A stretch of 64,000 bases of DNA from an uncultured Lachnospiraceae bacterium (GCA_910586755.1 CAJUJM010000011.1:11271-75270); one strand, 5' to 3'. Shown: positions 1 to 8,907, counted from the first letter of the stretch. Program-made: numbers and translations. The notes: generated by a model from the letters alone, not told the origin.

Positions 1-240
1 GCAGATATCCAAAAGCCATTAGATAAAATTACATTGCTTGATGTATATCATGCTGTGGAGTGTGTGGAAAATGGCCAGCTTTTCCATTTTCATGAAAACC
101 CCAATTCTCTTTGCCCTGTTGGAAAGAATATTCACTCCGTTTTAGATACAAGGCTTGAACGTATTCAGAAAGCCATGGAACGGGAAATGAAGTCTGTAAC
201 AATGCAGGATGTTATGGATGATACTCAAAAATTGCTATAA
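1..240 (+). CDS. Rrf2-family transcriptional regulator, C-terminal part
   Basis: The frame is open from base 1 and ends with TAA at 238-240, so the N-terminal winged helix lies outside the window. The visible 79 residues carry the Rrf2 pattern of a cysteine-containing loop (HENPNSLCPVGKNIHSVLD) followed by a helix (RLERIQKAMEREMKSVTMQDV). Rrf2 proteins are dimeric repressors or activators, and some sense redox or Fe-S status; only one of the usual cysteines is visible here. The cupin gene starts 93 bases downstream and has its own consensus promoter, so it is a plausible target. Family assignment is good from the C-terminal pattern; the ligand is unknown. Confidence 0.75.
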   Translation, partial: ADIQKPLDKITLLDVYHAVECVENGQLFHFHENPNSLCPVGKNIHSVLDTRLERIQKAMEREMKSVTMQDVMDDTQKLL

Positions 241-255
241 AATTTGATGTAACTA

Positions 256-284
256 TTGACATTACAACATCTTCGTGGTATAAG
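256..284 (+). promoter_or_regulatory. Sigma-A promoter of the cupin gene
   Basis: TTGACA (256-261) and TATAAG (279-284) are separated by 17 bases. ACAAC at 264-268 and GTTGT at 289-293 form an inverted pair around the -10 box, which could be a binding site for the upstream Rrf2 protein. The promoter is read directly from sequence; the operator role is inference. Confidence 0.65.
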
Positions 285-333
285 CTTTGTTGTATCAATC
301 ATTATTACATCTTTTGAAAACGGAGGTCCTATT

Positions 334-690
334 ATGGCAAATTTCAGTAAAGTAAGCGTAGCATCTGATGCAAGAATCGAACTCCATGACCAGCTTTCCT
401 TAACCGGAGCAGAGGTAAGCATAAATAACCTTCCGGCAGGCGCAGGCGTACCTTTTGTCCACTCTCACAAAAAGAATGAAGAAATCTATGCAATCCTTGC
501 CGGAAAAGGGAGGGCCGTGATTGATGGAGAAACCATAGAACTTGCAGCCGGTGACTGGATCCGTGTTTCTCCGGCTGCAAAACGTCAGTTTTTTGCATCT
601 GAAGATTCGGCTGTCAGCTTTGCCTGCATTCAGGTGAAGGAGAATTCCCTTGAAGGCTACACACAAGATGACGCTGTTATCGAATCATAG
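334..690 (+). CDS. Small single-domain cupin protein
   Basis: This is a 118-residue protein. The ATG at 334 follows GGAGG with good spacing; an upstream in-frame extension to 256 overlaps the promoter and is rejected. It has the cupin pattern: HSHKKNEEIY (motif 1 with two His and a Glu), G-x-G-x-A, then a turn at AAGDWIRVSPAAKRQF (motif 2, but without the usual His, where Lys/Arg stands). Single-domain cupins bind a metal or small ligand inside a beta barrel. The neighbouring Rrf2 regulator suggests a stress or redox response, but the substrate cannot be told. It is monocistronic by layout. Confidence 0.8.
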   Translation: MANFSKVSVASDARIELHDQLSLTGAEVSINNLPAGAGVPFVHSHKKNEEIYAILAGKGRAVIDGETIELAAGDWIRVSPAAKRQFFASEDSAVSFACIQVKENSLEGYTQDDAVIES

Positions 691-711
691 GAAAATCCCG
701 GTTTCGGCATA

Positions 712-739
712 TTGACAATTTCATCCAGCGGGTTATAAT
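712..739 (+). promoter_or_regulatory. Sigma-A promoter of the metalloprotease-like gene
   Basis: TTGACA (712-717) and TATAAT (734-739) are both perfect consensus boxes with a 16-base spacer. Transcription should start near 746, which places the hairpin at 755-810 in the 5' untranslated leader. Confidence 0.75.
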
Positions 740-754
740 TAGATTATCAAAGAA

Positions 755-810
755 AGTCAAATACCCCCGCAAGCGCGGCTGCTTGGCTTGTTGCTGGCGG
801 GAATAAATTT
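755..810 (+). repeat. Leader hairpin, copy 1 of a shared motif
   Basis: The leader contains AGTCAAATACCCC, then a GC-rich inverted repeat, then GGCGGGAATAAATTT directly before the GGAGG ribosome-binding site. A very similar arrangement (AGTCAAATACCCC ... GGGGCATCAAATTT) is in the leader of the CoA ligase gene at 51646-51685. Two leaders with the same ends and a C/G-paired core suggest a dispersed repeat or an RNA element. Function unknown. Confidence 0.55.
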
Positions 811-822
811 GGAGGCTGTCTT

Positions 823-1389
823 ATGAACGTTTCGCTTTCATTTAATCAGATGTCCTTTTATAACTCTTCTTATAACCAGCTTCGTTTATCCGCCTATGCT
901 TCCCAGGCAGCTTTTTCAGGCCGGCCTCAAGCCGTTTCCGGCGGCCAGTCCCAGGTTGCTTTTCCGGGGCAGCCTCAGGTCGCCTTTCCAGGGCAGTCTC
1001 AGCCAAATGAGCCAGGAGGCGGACAAAAGGTCAACAGAACCGGCGATTACGATACCTATGAATGTCAGACCTGTGCAAACCGGAAATATAAGGACGGTTC
1101 CAACGATTTGGGAGTTTCCTTTAAGACTCCTACAAAGCTGAGTCCTGAAAAGGCTGCTTCTGCTGTCCGCTCCCATGAGATGGAGCACGTATCCAGAGCT
1201 AAGGCAAAAGCCGCAAGAGAGGGTTCGGAAATTCTTTCTCAGTCCGTCACCTACCGGACCGAAGTCTGTCCGGAATGTGGAACGCCCTATCTGGCAGGCG
1301 GAAATACCAGAACCGTGTTCCGCTCAGCCCCTGAAACTTATGACAAGGAGCCAGTGAAAAAGGGAGTTTATCTGGATCTTAAAGTTTAA
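823..1389 (+). CDS. Putative zinc metalloprotease with HEMEH motif
   Basis: This is a 188-residue protein; the ATG at 823 follows GGAGG by seven bases. Residues 1-75 are low-complexity and include three near-identical copies of a Q-V-A-F-P-G-Q type repeat (about 40-60). The core has two Cys-x-x-Cys pairs (C81/C84 and C149/C152) and H118-E-M-E-H122, an HExxH zinc site on a predicted helix followed by an Ala/Lys-rich stretch. This resembles the small bacterial SprA-related / CJM1_0395-type putative metalloproteases, whose role is not established. No signal peptide is seen, so it is probably cytoplasmic. The two CxxC pairs may bind a structural metal. Family call moderate, activity inferred. Confidence 0.6.
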   Translation: MNVSLSFNQMSFYNSSYNQLRLSAYASQAAFSGRPQAVSGGQSQVAFPGQPQVAFPGQSQPNEPGGGQKVNRTGDYDTYECQTCANRKYKDGSNDLGVSFKTPTKLSPEKAASAVRSHEMEHVSRAKAKAAREGSEILSQSVTYRTEVCPECGTPYLAGGNTRTVFRSAPETYDKEPVKKGVYLDLKV

Positions 1390-1512
1390 GATCTTTCTTT
1401 ACGAAACCTGCATGCGCCCGACGGCAGACGCACCATCGCACATGAAAAGTCTGGCGGGCGCCTGGGGCATACCTGAATCCATGCCGCCTATTGGCGGCGG
1501 ACTTTCACAGTA

Positions 1513-1575
1513 AAAAATTAGGCTGTGGCAATAGAAATCCTCATGATTTCATTTTGCCGCAGCCTGATTTTTTGT
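1513..1575. terminator. Bidirectional terminator between convergent genes
   Basis: GGCTGTGGCAA (1521-1531) pairs with TTGCCGCAGCC (1554-1564), and further pairing extends inward (AGAAATC with GATTTC). An A-run lies to the left and a T-run to the right, so it can stop transcripts from both the metalloprotease-like gene and the sulfatase operon. The preceding 1390-1512 stretch holds only GC-rich imperfect repeats and no gene. Confidence 0.75.
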
Positions 1576-1635
1576 GGCAGCTCACACAGCAGGGAAATCT
1601 GTTATGATCTTTTAGCGAAAACCCATCCGCTCCCA

Positions 1636-3126
1636 TTAGACAAAAGATAAGCCCATCCGGACAAACTGCTCCTTAGGGCAATTGTTAGCCTTCATCATCT
1701 TCTTCATAAGTTCTATCATTCTCTGCTCCTGATCCTCATTCTCCACCGGATTCAGCTCCATAGGATCCTCTTTCAGACAGAACAGCATGGTGGGATACTC
1801 TGCCTGAGAAATCCAGGCTGTGCTTTCCAGCTTCAACACAGGAATCTCCTTGGTAAAGGAAAACGGCTTGCGAAGTCTCATGGTGCGTAGCACTTCATTG
1901 TTTATAAACGCCCGTCTTCCGCCATGGCGCATGGGCATCAGCGTATATTCGTGGCGGGGCTGGTTGCCGGGCAGAGGGCTTCTCATATAAACCCAGGCGC
2001 CGTCGGTGCAGCAGACCTGTCCGCCAAAAATACCGAACAGCCCGCCTTCCCGAATAGCCTCATCCCTTTCAAGGACAGGACGCAGTGATCTTCCCTCCAT
2101 ATCTTTTGGAAGAGGCTGACCAAAATATTCCAGCAGCGTAGCCGGAAGGTCAATGGTCTGAACCAGGCAGTCGGTCCGTATTCCCTTTTTACCGCTTCTG
2201 GGATCCCACACAAATAACGGAGTATGAGCCACCTCTGCATAAAACGGGCAATGGCACTTGGCCCACTGGCCATGTTCCGCCAGAAGGAAGCCATGATCCG
2301 TGTTTACAATCAGCATAGTATCTTCCCAAAGACCGTATTTGTCCATGGCATTTAGTATCCGGCCCAGATTCTCATCGCACATCTGAAGTACAGAAGCGTA
2401 CTGCTTTCTCATGTGGACAATAAACTCCGGACTGTCGGTATCATTTACCGGCCGGTAGTCGGGCCAGTCACAAAATGGTCCCTGGTATTCATCCGGAAAC
2501 CTTTCTTTGTACTCCGGCTGGCTGAAAAACGGCTCATGAGGGTCAAAGGTCTCGATTTGAAGAAACCAGTTGTCCTGATTGTAATTATTCCGCAAAAATT
2601 CCAAACCCTTTTCAAAGGTACGCCACTGGGGCTGATGAGCGGCATCCCGCATAACTGTCCGGTTGGCAAAGTCCTGACCTACCCAGTTATCCCCAGGATC
2701 TCCGCACAGATTTCCGGTGGGATTTGGGCCTCCTGTAAAGCCAACCAGGGGCTGCCAATTGTCTCCCTCCTGCCCCCGCACACATTCCCAGGTGCTGTAG
2801 CGTTGATGGTAAGTAGCTCCGCCGTCTTCCCAGTAATGGTAGTGATCGCTGATCAGATGGGTATGGATCCCCGCCTCCTTTAATATCTCAGGCATAGAGT
2901 CGTCAAATGGTTCCAAGGGCCCCCAGCTGCGGTGCAGGAAATTATAACGGCCCGTGTGAAGTTCCCGGCGGGCCGGCATACAAGGCATGCTTCCTACCCA
3001 GCAGTTATCAAAAGTTACGGTGTGCCGGGCCAAGCGCCTGAAATTCTCTGTATGAGTCCAATGGCAGCTATAGGGAGCCAGCATGTGGCGGTTTAAGGAG
3101 TCATACATAATCATAATGGCTTTCAT
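1636..3126 (-). CDS. Type I sulfatase (FGly-dependent), last gene of the organosulfur operon
   Basis: This 496-residue protein belongs to the sulfatase / alkaline phosphatase superfamily. The signature C49-M-P-A-R53 fits the CxPxR rule, in which Cys is oxidised to formylglycine; in anaerobes this is done by a radical-SAM maturase, which is not in this window. Metal ligands are suggested by the N-terminal MYDSLNRH segment and the later NTDHGFLLAEHGQWAKC segment (D-H plus His). No signal peptide is visible, so the enzyme should act in the cytoplasm on an imported sulfate ester. It lies 16 bases after the response-regulator gene in the same operon. The sequence is closer to the heparan/choline-sulfatase-like group than to classic arylsulfatases, but the substrate cannot be fixed. 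Confidence 0.85.
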   Translation of the reverse strand: MKAIMIMYDSLNRHMLAPYSCHWTHTENFRRLARHTVTFDNCWVGSMPCMPARRELHTGRYNFLHRSWGPLEPFDDSMPEILKEAGIHTHLISDHYHYWEDGGATYHQRYSTWECVRGQEGDNWQPLVGFTGGPNPTGNLCGDPGDNWVGQDFANRTVMRDAAHQPQWRTFEKGLEFLRNNYNQDNWFLQIETFDPHEPFFSQPEYKERFPDEYQGPFCDWPDYRPVNDTDSPEFIVHMRKQYASVLQMCDENLGRILNAMDKYGLWEDTMLIVNTDHGFLLAEHGQWAKCHCPFYAEVAHTPLFVWDPRSGKKGIRTDCLVQTIDLPATLLEYFGQPLPKDMEGRSLRPVLERDEAIREGGLFGIFGGQVCCTDGAWVYMRSPLPGNQPRHEYTLMPMRHGGRRAFINNEVLRTMRLRKPFSFTKEIPVLKLESTAWISQAEYPTMLFCLKEDPMELNPVENEDQEQRMIELMKKMMKANNCPKEQFVRMGLSFV

Positions 3127-3142
3127 AAATATTCCTTTCTGG

Positions 3143-4651
3143 CTAATTTCCCTTTCGCCGGTATTCGTAAGGACTCATGCCATACTTCTTTTTAAATGTG
3201 GTGGAAAAATAACTTGCATTGTAATATCCCACCTGCTGTGCAATATCCTGAACCCGCAGAGCCGTATTTTCTAACAGCCGAACTGAAGCTTTCAGCCGGA
3301 CGTCTGTCAGGTAATTTACAAAGGTCTGGCCTACCTCCGCCTTAAAAGCCCGGGAAAAATATTCCGGATTTAAGTATACCTGGGCGGCTGCCTGTTCCAG
3401 ACTGATCTGCTCCCTGTAGTGAGCGTTAATGTACTCTACTGCCAGACAGATATTCTTGGATTTTGGCGTCTGCTGGGTAGCCGCCGGGCTGCACTGTCTG
3501 GCAACAGACAATATAATACCTGCTGTCTCCTCCAGAGAAATACACTGCTGCAGCTGCATCCGGAGAGCATCCCCGTCTTCTAACGTCATTCCGTTCTCCT
3601 TAGACTCAAATTCCAGCAGATCGAAGGCATCCATACACAGCCTGCACAACGGCTCTATTGCAAGGATCCTTTGGCTGTCCGCATTTTCCAGAAATTCTTT
3701 TATCACCTCATATCGCTGAGCGCCCTGGGTTTGATGGAGGCGTACACGAAATTCCCCACACATATTTTTCCAGATCTGGTTTTTGTGGAGCAGTTCCCCT
3801 AAAGGGTAGCGGGGTTCATACAGTCTTTTTTCTTTTTTATAAAATCCCTCCCCCAAAGAACATGCCGCCTGCCAGACCATATAGGGCATCCGGCGCATTT
3901 CATCTGTAATTGTACTGACGCCAACCATACAGTCATTCATCTGCTGAACCTGTCTGGCATAGGCCGTCAGCTGTCTGGCCTTTTCCGCCTCGCTGAGAGT
4001 CCTGGGGAAATTGCCGATAATCATGTAGATCCGATCTGTATAGTCAAACCCGGTTACATGCCTGGCCTGGCTCTCCTTGGGAAAAGTAAGGCCGCTGTTC
4101 AAAATGTTTTGTTTCCACACCGCCAGGGCAAACAATCCGCTGTTGCGCCAGCGGATATTGCACTGACGCAGCTTTTCCAGTTCCTCATCCCCCAGCTCTT
4201 TTTTTTGGCGGAGAATTCTGCCGATCACAGACTGTACCTGTGAAAGACTGGCAATATCCCCATCATCCTTTCCCAGAGAAAGCTGCAGCTCTCCTGCCGT
4301 CCGGTTGAGGAGCTCCTGGAGCAAATCATTCTGCATTTCCGTTTTCAAAAGATACTCTGCCGCACCGTCCCGCAGAGCCTGCCGGACCAAATCAAAGTCA
4401 GAAAATGCCGTCAGCATTACTACCTTCACCTGACTGTTTCTGGAACGCAGAGTATGCAAAAGCTCCAGGCCATCCATAACAGGCATTTTAATATCTGTAA
4501 GAATCAGATCCGGCTCTTCCTTTTGAATCATCTCCAGGGCCTCTAAGCCATTGTGGGCAATGCCGGTTAGCTGGCAGGATGGGTTTTGAGAAATACAAAA
4601 TTGCAGCCATTCACATATCATGGTTTCATCATCAACCACCAGGACTTTCAT
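3143..4651 (-). CDS. AraC-type response regulator (YesN-like)
   Basis: This 502-residue protein has an N-terminal receiver domain (acidic pair D7/D8, phospho-acceptor D53 in LTDIKMP, conserved Lys near 103) and a C-terminal double helix-turn-helix of the AraC family (about 400-500, with NPEYFSRAFKAEVG and NASYFSTTFKKKYGMSPYEYRR). The middle about 250 residues are typical of long YesN regulators. Its start overlaps the end of the histidine kinase gene by 20 bases, so the two are translationally coupled partners. The gene sits inside the sulfatase/transporter operon, so it most likely controls it, directly or by feedback. Confidence 0.9.
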   Translation of the reverse strand: MKVLVVDDETMICEWLQFCISQNPSCQLTGIAHNGLEALEMIQKEEPDLILTDIKMPVMDGLELLHTLRSRNSQVKVVMLTAFSDFDLVRQALRDGAAEYLLKTEMQNDLLQELLNRTAGELQLSLGKDDGDIASLSQVQSVIGRILRQKKELGDEELEKLRQCNIRWRNSGLFALAVWKQNILNSGLTFPKESQARHVTGFDYTDRIYMIIGNFPRTLSEAEKARQLTAYARQVQQMNDCMVGVSTITDEMRRMPYMVWQAACSLGEGFYKKEKRLYEPRYPLGELLHKNQIWKNMCGEFRVRLHQTQGAQRYEVIKEFLENADSQRILAIEPLCRLCMDAFDLLEFESKENGMTLEDGDALRMQLQQCISLEETAGIILSVARQCSPAATQQTPKSKNICLAVEYINAHYREQISLEQAAAQVYLNPEYFSRAFKAEVGQTFVNYLTDVRLKASVRLLENTALRVQDIAQQVGYYNASYFSTTFKKKYGMSPYEYRRKGN

Positions 4652-6455
4652 AACTTTCCTCCTCTTGGATAACAGCAGGTATCAGCAAGGTAATCGTAGT
4701 GCCGATTCCTTTGGAACTTTCCAGTGTAAGACCGTAACCTTCTCCATAATTCAAGCGTATGCGGTTATGAACATTGGACATCCCGATAGAGTGGGCATCC
4801 TTCACCACGTTCTGTTCACAGTTCATCCGCACTTTTTTCAGGGTTTCTTCATCCATACCGGCGCCGTCGTCGGTAATGGTAAGGAGCAGGTTCTCTCCCT
4901 GCAATGCGGATTCAATGATAACGGTCCCCCCCTGGCTTTTTGCCTCAAGTCCATGGAAAATCGCATTTTCCACCAGGGGCTGCAAAATCAGGGGAGGCAC
5001 CATACAATGCTCTGTACCGTCTTGCATCTCCACCTCATAGTGAACCTTTTCCCCGTACCGAAGTTTTTGAACGACTAAGTATTTCCGGGTAGTCTCCAGT
5101 TCGTCCTGAAGGGGAACCGTATTATCTTTTACTGCCAGAGTGCTTCGCAGCAGGTCAATAAAAGCCCCCAGCATCTGGGCTGCCTGGCTGTTTTTTCCAA
5201 CCTCCACCGCACATCGGATAGAAAACAAAGTATTATACAGAAAATGGGGATTGATCTGCGCCCGAAGGAAATTCACCTCCAGTTTCCGCTTCTGCTGCTC
5301 TCTCTCCCTGATAATTTCCAGCAGACTGGAAATCTCCACTGCCATATGGTTAAAGCTTTCCTGGAGAGATCCAATCTCCTGGGTTGTGTTCCCCACAGGA
5401 GAAGGCCGAAACTCACGGTCCCCAAATTTGTCCATGGCTTTGCTAAGATCAGCCAGAGGGTTGGAAATCCTCCGCGATATATAAACGGATACTGCAAGGG
5501 CAAGAACCAGTCCTGTGGCCAAAAGGCAGCCCATAATCCAGTAAGTCTCATTAAGGGCTCCTAAAATAATTCGGGTTGGGCTTTCCTCCACAATGGTCCA
5601 TCCCGTCTTCTCATCCAGGTAGGTGGAAAGCACATAGCTCTCCCCCAGCTTTTGGATAATATTGGAACGATCCGTGCCATATACATTCTGCATGTAATCT
5701 ACATCAATAAACTGCTTTCCCAGCATCTTCTTATTAGAATGGGAGACAATAAAGCCGTTCTGATCATAGATATAAACCTCTCCTCCCTGCTCCTGGGTGG
5801 AAATATATAAGTTTTCCAGCTGCTGCTCATCAATTAAAATCAGTAGAATACTCGGGCTCCCTCCGTTGTCCAGCATCTGTCCTGCGGCAAACCGGTATAC
5901 GGGATTGCCGTTTTCATAGGTACTGAAGGTTCGGGAGAATTGCACAGTCTCGTCTGTGCCGCTGTTTAACGCCGCCAGCAGATATTTAAACCAGGGCTGA
6001 TGCACCCAGGTGCTTACATCCCCGCCTGCGCTGCCTGAGTTATAAACAAAACCATTTGCCCCCATCAGCACCACCTCATATCCCAGGCCAATCCGGCTGA
6101 ACACCTCATCATAAATCTCTTTCTGAGAATCCAGGTATCTGCAGGCCGCTTCCCTGGCCTCCTCTGACATTCCTTTCTCCAGAAAGCCATTGCTCTGGAT
6201 CTCATAGCGGTATAAATTGGACAAGGTTGTGCTGCTGGTCTTTACGATATCAGCCCGTTCCCCAATCTGGCGCAGCACTGCAGTCCGGTTGCTGCCAATC
6301 TGATCAATCAGCAGATCCCGGATAGAGCCGCTGACCAGCACGGAAACTGCTGTAAAGAAAAAAGTGAACACGAGAAAATAGGTCAAAAACAGCTGTGTAC
6401 GTAATTTTTTAAAGTATACCGCAATTTTTTTCAACCAAGCTTTCATGGTGTTCAC
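4632..6455 (-). CDS. Sensor histidine kinase (YesM / LytS type)
   Basis: This is a 607-residue membrane kinase. TM1 lies near residues 20-44, an extracytoplasmic sensor region of about 250 residues follows (Cache-like), TM2 is near 305-327, then comes a HAMP linker. The phospho-acceptor is H404 in QINPHFLYNTL, the His_kinase (PF06580-type) motif, followed by an HATPase domain with an N-box (LVENAIFHG) and DDGAGM G-box. It pairs with the overlapping AraC response regulator. The extracellular domain should read an outside ligand, probably the organosulfur compound handled by the operon or its bound binding protein; that last point is inference. Confidence 0.9.
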   Translation of the reverse strand: MNTMKAWLKKIAVYFKKLRTQLFLTYFLVFTFFFTAVSVLVSGSIRDLLIDQIGSNRTAVLRQIGERADIVKTSSTTLSNLYRYEIQSNGFLEKGMSEEAREAACRYLDSQKEIYDEVFSRIGLGYEVVLMGANGFVYNSGSAGGDVSTWVHQPWFKYLLAALNSGTDETVQFSRTFSTYENGNPVYRFAAGQMLDNGGSPSILLILIDEQQLENLYISTQEQGGEVYIYDQNGFIVSHSNKKMLGKQFIDVDYMQNVYGTDRSNIIQKLGESYVLSTYLDEKTGWTIVEESPTRIILGALNETYWIMGCLLATGLVLALAVSVYISRRISNPLADLSKAMDKFGDREFRPSPVGNTTQEIGSLQESFNHMAVEISSLLEIIREREQQKRKLEVNFLRAQINPHFLYNTLFSIRCAVEVGKNSQAAQMLGAFIDLLRSTLAVKDNTVPLQDELETTRKYLVVQKLRYGEKVHYEVEMQDGTEHCMVPPLILQPLVENAIFHGLEAKSQGGTVIIESALQGENLLLTITDDGAGMDEETLKKVRMNCEQNVVKDAHSIGMSNVHNRIRLNYGEGYGLTLESSKGIGTTITLLIPAVIQEEESYESPGG

Positions 6456-6469
6456 TCCCGTTTGAACTG

Positions 6470-7903
6470 TTACATTTGATAGGGTGCAAAGTTGGGATTT
6501 TCCCGGATATAGTCATCGCAGCTATGGCCGGAAACTCCTTTTCCCCACAGGCCGGCCAGGCCAATCTGTCCGGATCCGAATACCGCCTCCCTGGCGCCGT
6601 CGATCTCCGGATTGACGTATTTGGCAAACCAGGTTTCCAGACGCAGGCGCATATCCTGCTCCAGTTCTTCAAAGCCGCCTTCCTTCAAAAGGTTTTTGGT
6701 CTCTCCCGGATCGGTCTCCAGATCATAGAGCTCATTGGGGCCATAGGGATAGCGGGTCACATATTTAAACCGGCGGCCGCGGATCATACGGTTGGGACCG
6801 TACTCATCAAAAACCACAACCTCATCCCGCTGGGCAAACTCTTCTCCTCTCAGAACCGGCGCAAAGGACACTCCCGGTCTTTCCAGAGTATCGGAAGGCT
6901 TTAATTCCAGATAATCCAGCAACGTAGGCATAAAGTCATAGGCAGAAACCAGGGCATCGCAGACCACGCCTTCCGGAATATGCCCCGGATGCCGTACAAT
7001 AAAGGGTACTTTCACCGACTCCTCATACATATTAAGCGGGAAGGTGGCGTTTCCTTTTCCCCAGAAGCCGTGATGACCGCAGGAAAATCCATTATCCGCC
7101 GTAAAGACCACCAATGTGTCTCCTGTCATGCCCATCTCATCCAGTTTATCCAGAATACGGCCGATTCCCGCATCCATGGCAGTAGCCGCCGCAAAATAGC
7201 CAATCAGGTTGGCCCGCTCATCCTTTGCCACCTCGTCGGTAAGATAGATGCTGTCCGGGTGCCGGGGCAGGTGGGGAACTGACTCAAAGGGGCAGTCTTT
7301 ATAAAGATCCGTGTACTCCTTAGGGTGATTGTTCAGCCAGGGAGCGTGAGGCGCCGTATATGCCACGTGAAGATAAAAGGGCTCTTCAGAATTTCTGCGG
7401 GATTCCAAAAATTCTATGGCATCGTCTGTAATGGCGTCTGTCACATACCGCTCTTCCCGGTACAGCTTTCCGTCCTTATACATAGGAGCTCCGTAATAGG
7501 GGCCTCCTCCGGACTTATGACTGAACCAATGGGTAAATCCCTGCTGCGCCTTTCCTGCCGCGCCCATGTGCCATTTGCCGGACAGACCGCAGCAATACCC
7601 GTTTTCTGCCAGAGCCTTGGTATAAGAGTACTGCCCTGCCAGATATTCCAGGGCAGACTGCCGCTCATCGTCATCCCTCAGCCAGTCATGGATCCCATGC
7701 CTGGAAGGAATGGTTCCGGTAAGCAGGGAAGCCCTGGCCGGGGAACACACCGGGGAAGCACAGAAAAAGTTTTCAAACCGGATTCCCCCGGCAGCCAGCC
7801 GGTCAATGTTGGGGGTAATGATTTCCTTATTTCCGCTGCATCCCAATGACCAGTACCCCTGATCGTCAGAAATTACAAATACAATATTAGGCTGTTTTTT
7901 CAT
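6470..7903 (-). CDS. Type I sulfatase (FGly-dependent)
   Basis: This 477-residue sulfatase carries C53-S-P-A-R57 within VCSPARASLLTGT, an almost perfect copy of the family signature, so the Cys is expected to become formylglycine. Metal ligands are visible as DDQG near 13-16 and FTADNGFSCGHHGFWGKG further on (D-N pair plus H and K). No secretion signal is seen. It is a different branch from the sulfatase at 1636-3126, so the operon can probably attack two different sulfate esters or two positions of one molecule. It ends 14 bases before the histidine kinase start and lies 56 bases downstream of an ABC ATPase gene, consistent with one transcript. Confidence 0.9.
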   Translation of the reverse strand: MKKQPNIVFVISDDQGYWSLGCSGNKEIITPNIDRLAAGGIRFENFFCASPVCSPARASLLTGTIPSRHGIHDWLRDDDERQSALEYLAGQYSYTKALAENGYCCGLSGKWHMGAAGKAQQGFTHWFSHKSGGGPYYGAPMYKDGKLYREERYVTDAITDDAIEFLESRRNSEEPFYLHVAYTAPHAPWLNNHPKEYTDLYKDCPFESVPHLPRHPDSIYLTDEVAKDERANLIGYFAAATAMDAGIGRILDKLDEMGMTGDTLVVFTADNGFSCGHHGFWGKGNATFPLNMYEESVKVPFIVRHPGHIPEGVVCDALVSAYDFMPTLLDYLELKPSDTLERPGVSFAPVLRGEEFAQRDEVVVFDEYGPNRMIRGRRFKYVTRYPYGPNELYDLETDPGETKNLLKEGGFEELEQDMRLRLETWFAKYVNPEIDGAREAVFGSGQIGLAGLWGKGVSGHSCDDYIRENPNFAPYQM

Positions 7904-7959
7904 CCTGACACCTCCATTATATCAACACGCCTGTCTTATGTAAAGCCACGCTTTTTTCC

Positions 7960-8709
7960 TTACCACCATTTAATCAGATCCGTTACCTCGTTCCGCAGCT
8001 TTACAAAATCCGGGCTGGCAATATCTCTGGGACGGGGCAGGTTGTTGTCAATGGCTTTTTTAATACCCGTGGGCTTGTTGGTGAGAACCAAAATCCGTTC
8101 TCCCATATAAACAGCCTCCTCAATATTATGGGTGATAAATATAACCGTGGTGCCGGTGCGCTGCCACAGGCTGATCAGCTCGTCCTCCAGGTGATAGCGA
8201 AGCTGGATATCCAACTGGCCATAAGGCTCATCCATCAAAAGCAGATCCGGCTGAGTGGCAAACGCTCTGGCGATCACCACCCTCTGAAGCATGCTGGCGG
8301 ACAGCTGATCCGGATAATATTTGCGGTATTTGGACAGCCCTACAATGTCCAGGTATTCATCTACCAGAGATTTGGCTTTTCCCTTTTCCACGCCCTTAAT
8401 ATCCAGACCAAATCCCACATTTTCTTCCACAGTCAGCCAGGGCATGGTAGAATATTCCTGAAAAATGTAGGCAATATTATGTTTTTTCAAATCCACCGGT
8501 TCCCCTTCCAGGAGAATTTCTCCTGCAGTAGGCTGATATAATTTGGTAAGGCTGTTGAGAAACGTAGTCTTTCCGCATCCGGTGGGGCCCACGATACATA
8601 AGAATTCTCCGGCATGAACATCAAAGGAAATATTATTGAGCACCAGCAGATCCCCAAACTGTTTGGTCAGGCCGCGCACTTGTACTTTGGGCATTTTGTT
8701 CTCTTGCAT
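7960..8709 (-). CDS. ABC transporter ATPase of TauB/SsuB type with degenerate signature motif
   Basis: The chosen ATG at 8709 follows GGAG with normal spacing; a longer frame to 8778 runs into the tandem repeat and is rejected. The 249-residue ATPase has a canonical Walker A (GPTGCGKTT), Q-loop (IFQEYSTMPW), Walker B (LLLMDEPYG) and switch His (FITHNIEEA), but its signature is LSASM instead of LSGGQ/LSGGM. The other ATPase of the operon has the opposite defects. In a heterodimer this protein would supply the working ATP-binding face. Relatives energise uptake of nitrate, sulfonate, taurine or thiamine precursors; the nearby sulfatases favour an organosulfur ligand. Confidence 0.88.
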   Translation of the reverse strand: MQENKMPKVQVRGLTKQFGDLLVLNNISFDVHAGEFLCIVGPTGCGKTTFLNSLTKLYQPTAGEILLEGEPVDLKKHNIAYIFQEYSTMPWLTVEENVGFGLDIKGVEKGKAKSLVDEYLDIVGLSKYRKYYPDQLSASMLQRVVIARAFATQPDLLLMDEPYGQLDIQLRYHLEDELISLWQRTGTTVIFITHNIEEAVYMGERILVLTNKPTGIKKAIDNNLPRPRDIASPDFVKLRNEVTDLIKWW

Positions 8710-8719
8710 AGCAATTTCT

Positions 8720-8907
8720 CCTCTCACATGTATCGGCACGCACCGCATAGCGGCGCCTGCCAATTCGTCAGAACGCATTCCAGTTGTGAAACTTACGTTT
8801 CACAAGCGTTCTTCCTCTCAGATGTATCGGCACGCACCGCATAGCGGCGCCTGCCAATTCGTCAGAACGCATTCCAGTTGTGAAACTTACGTTTCACAAG
8901 CGTTCTT
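8720..8907 (-). repeat. Two tandem copies of a 94-base intercistronic hairpin element
   Basis: Copies at 8720-8813 and 8814-8907 differ at one base (8727/8821). Each copy holds two hairpins: GGCACGCACCGC paired with GCGGCGCCTGCC around a three-base loop, and TTGTGAAAC-TTAC-GTTTCACAA enclosed by AGAACGC / GCGTTCT. The repeat separates the two ATPase genes and its end supplies the ribosome-binding site of the downstream gene. Single, diverged copies of the first hairpin occur at 19561-19600, 22409-22460 and 25101-25150. Confidence 0.9.

Noticed and set aside
8710..8778. N-terminal extension of the ATPase at 7960-8709
   Set aside because: It is encoded by the tandem repeat and lacks a ribosome-binding site; ATG 8709 has one.
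8720..8907. CRISPR-like array
   Set aside because: Only two adjacent 94-base copies without spacers; the units are hairpin elements.
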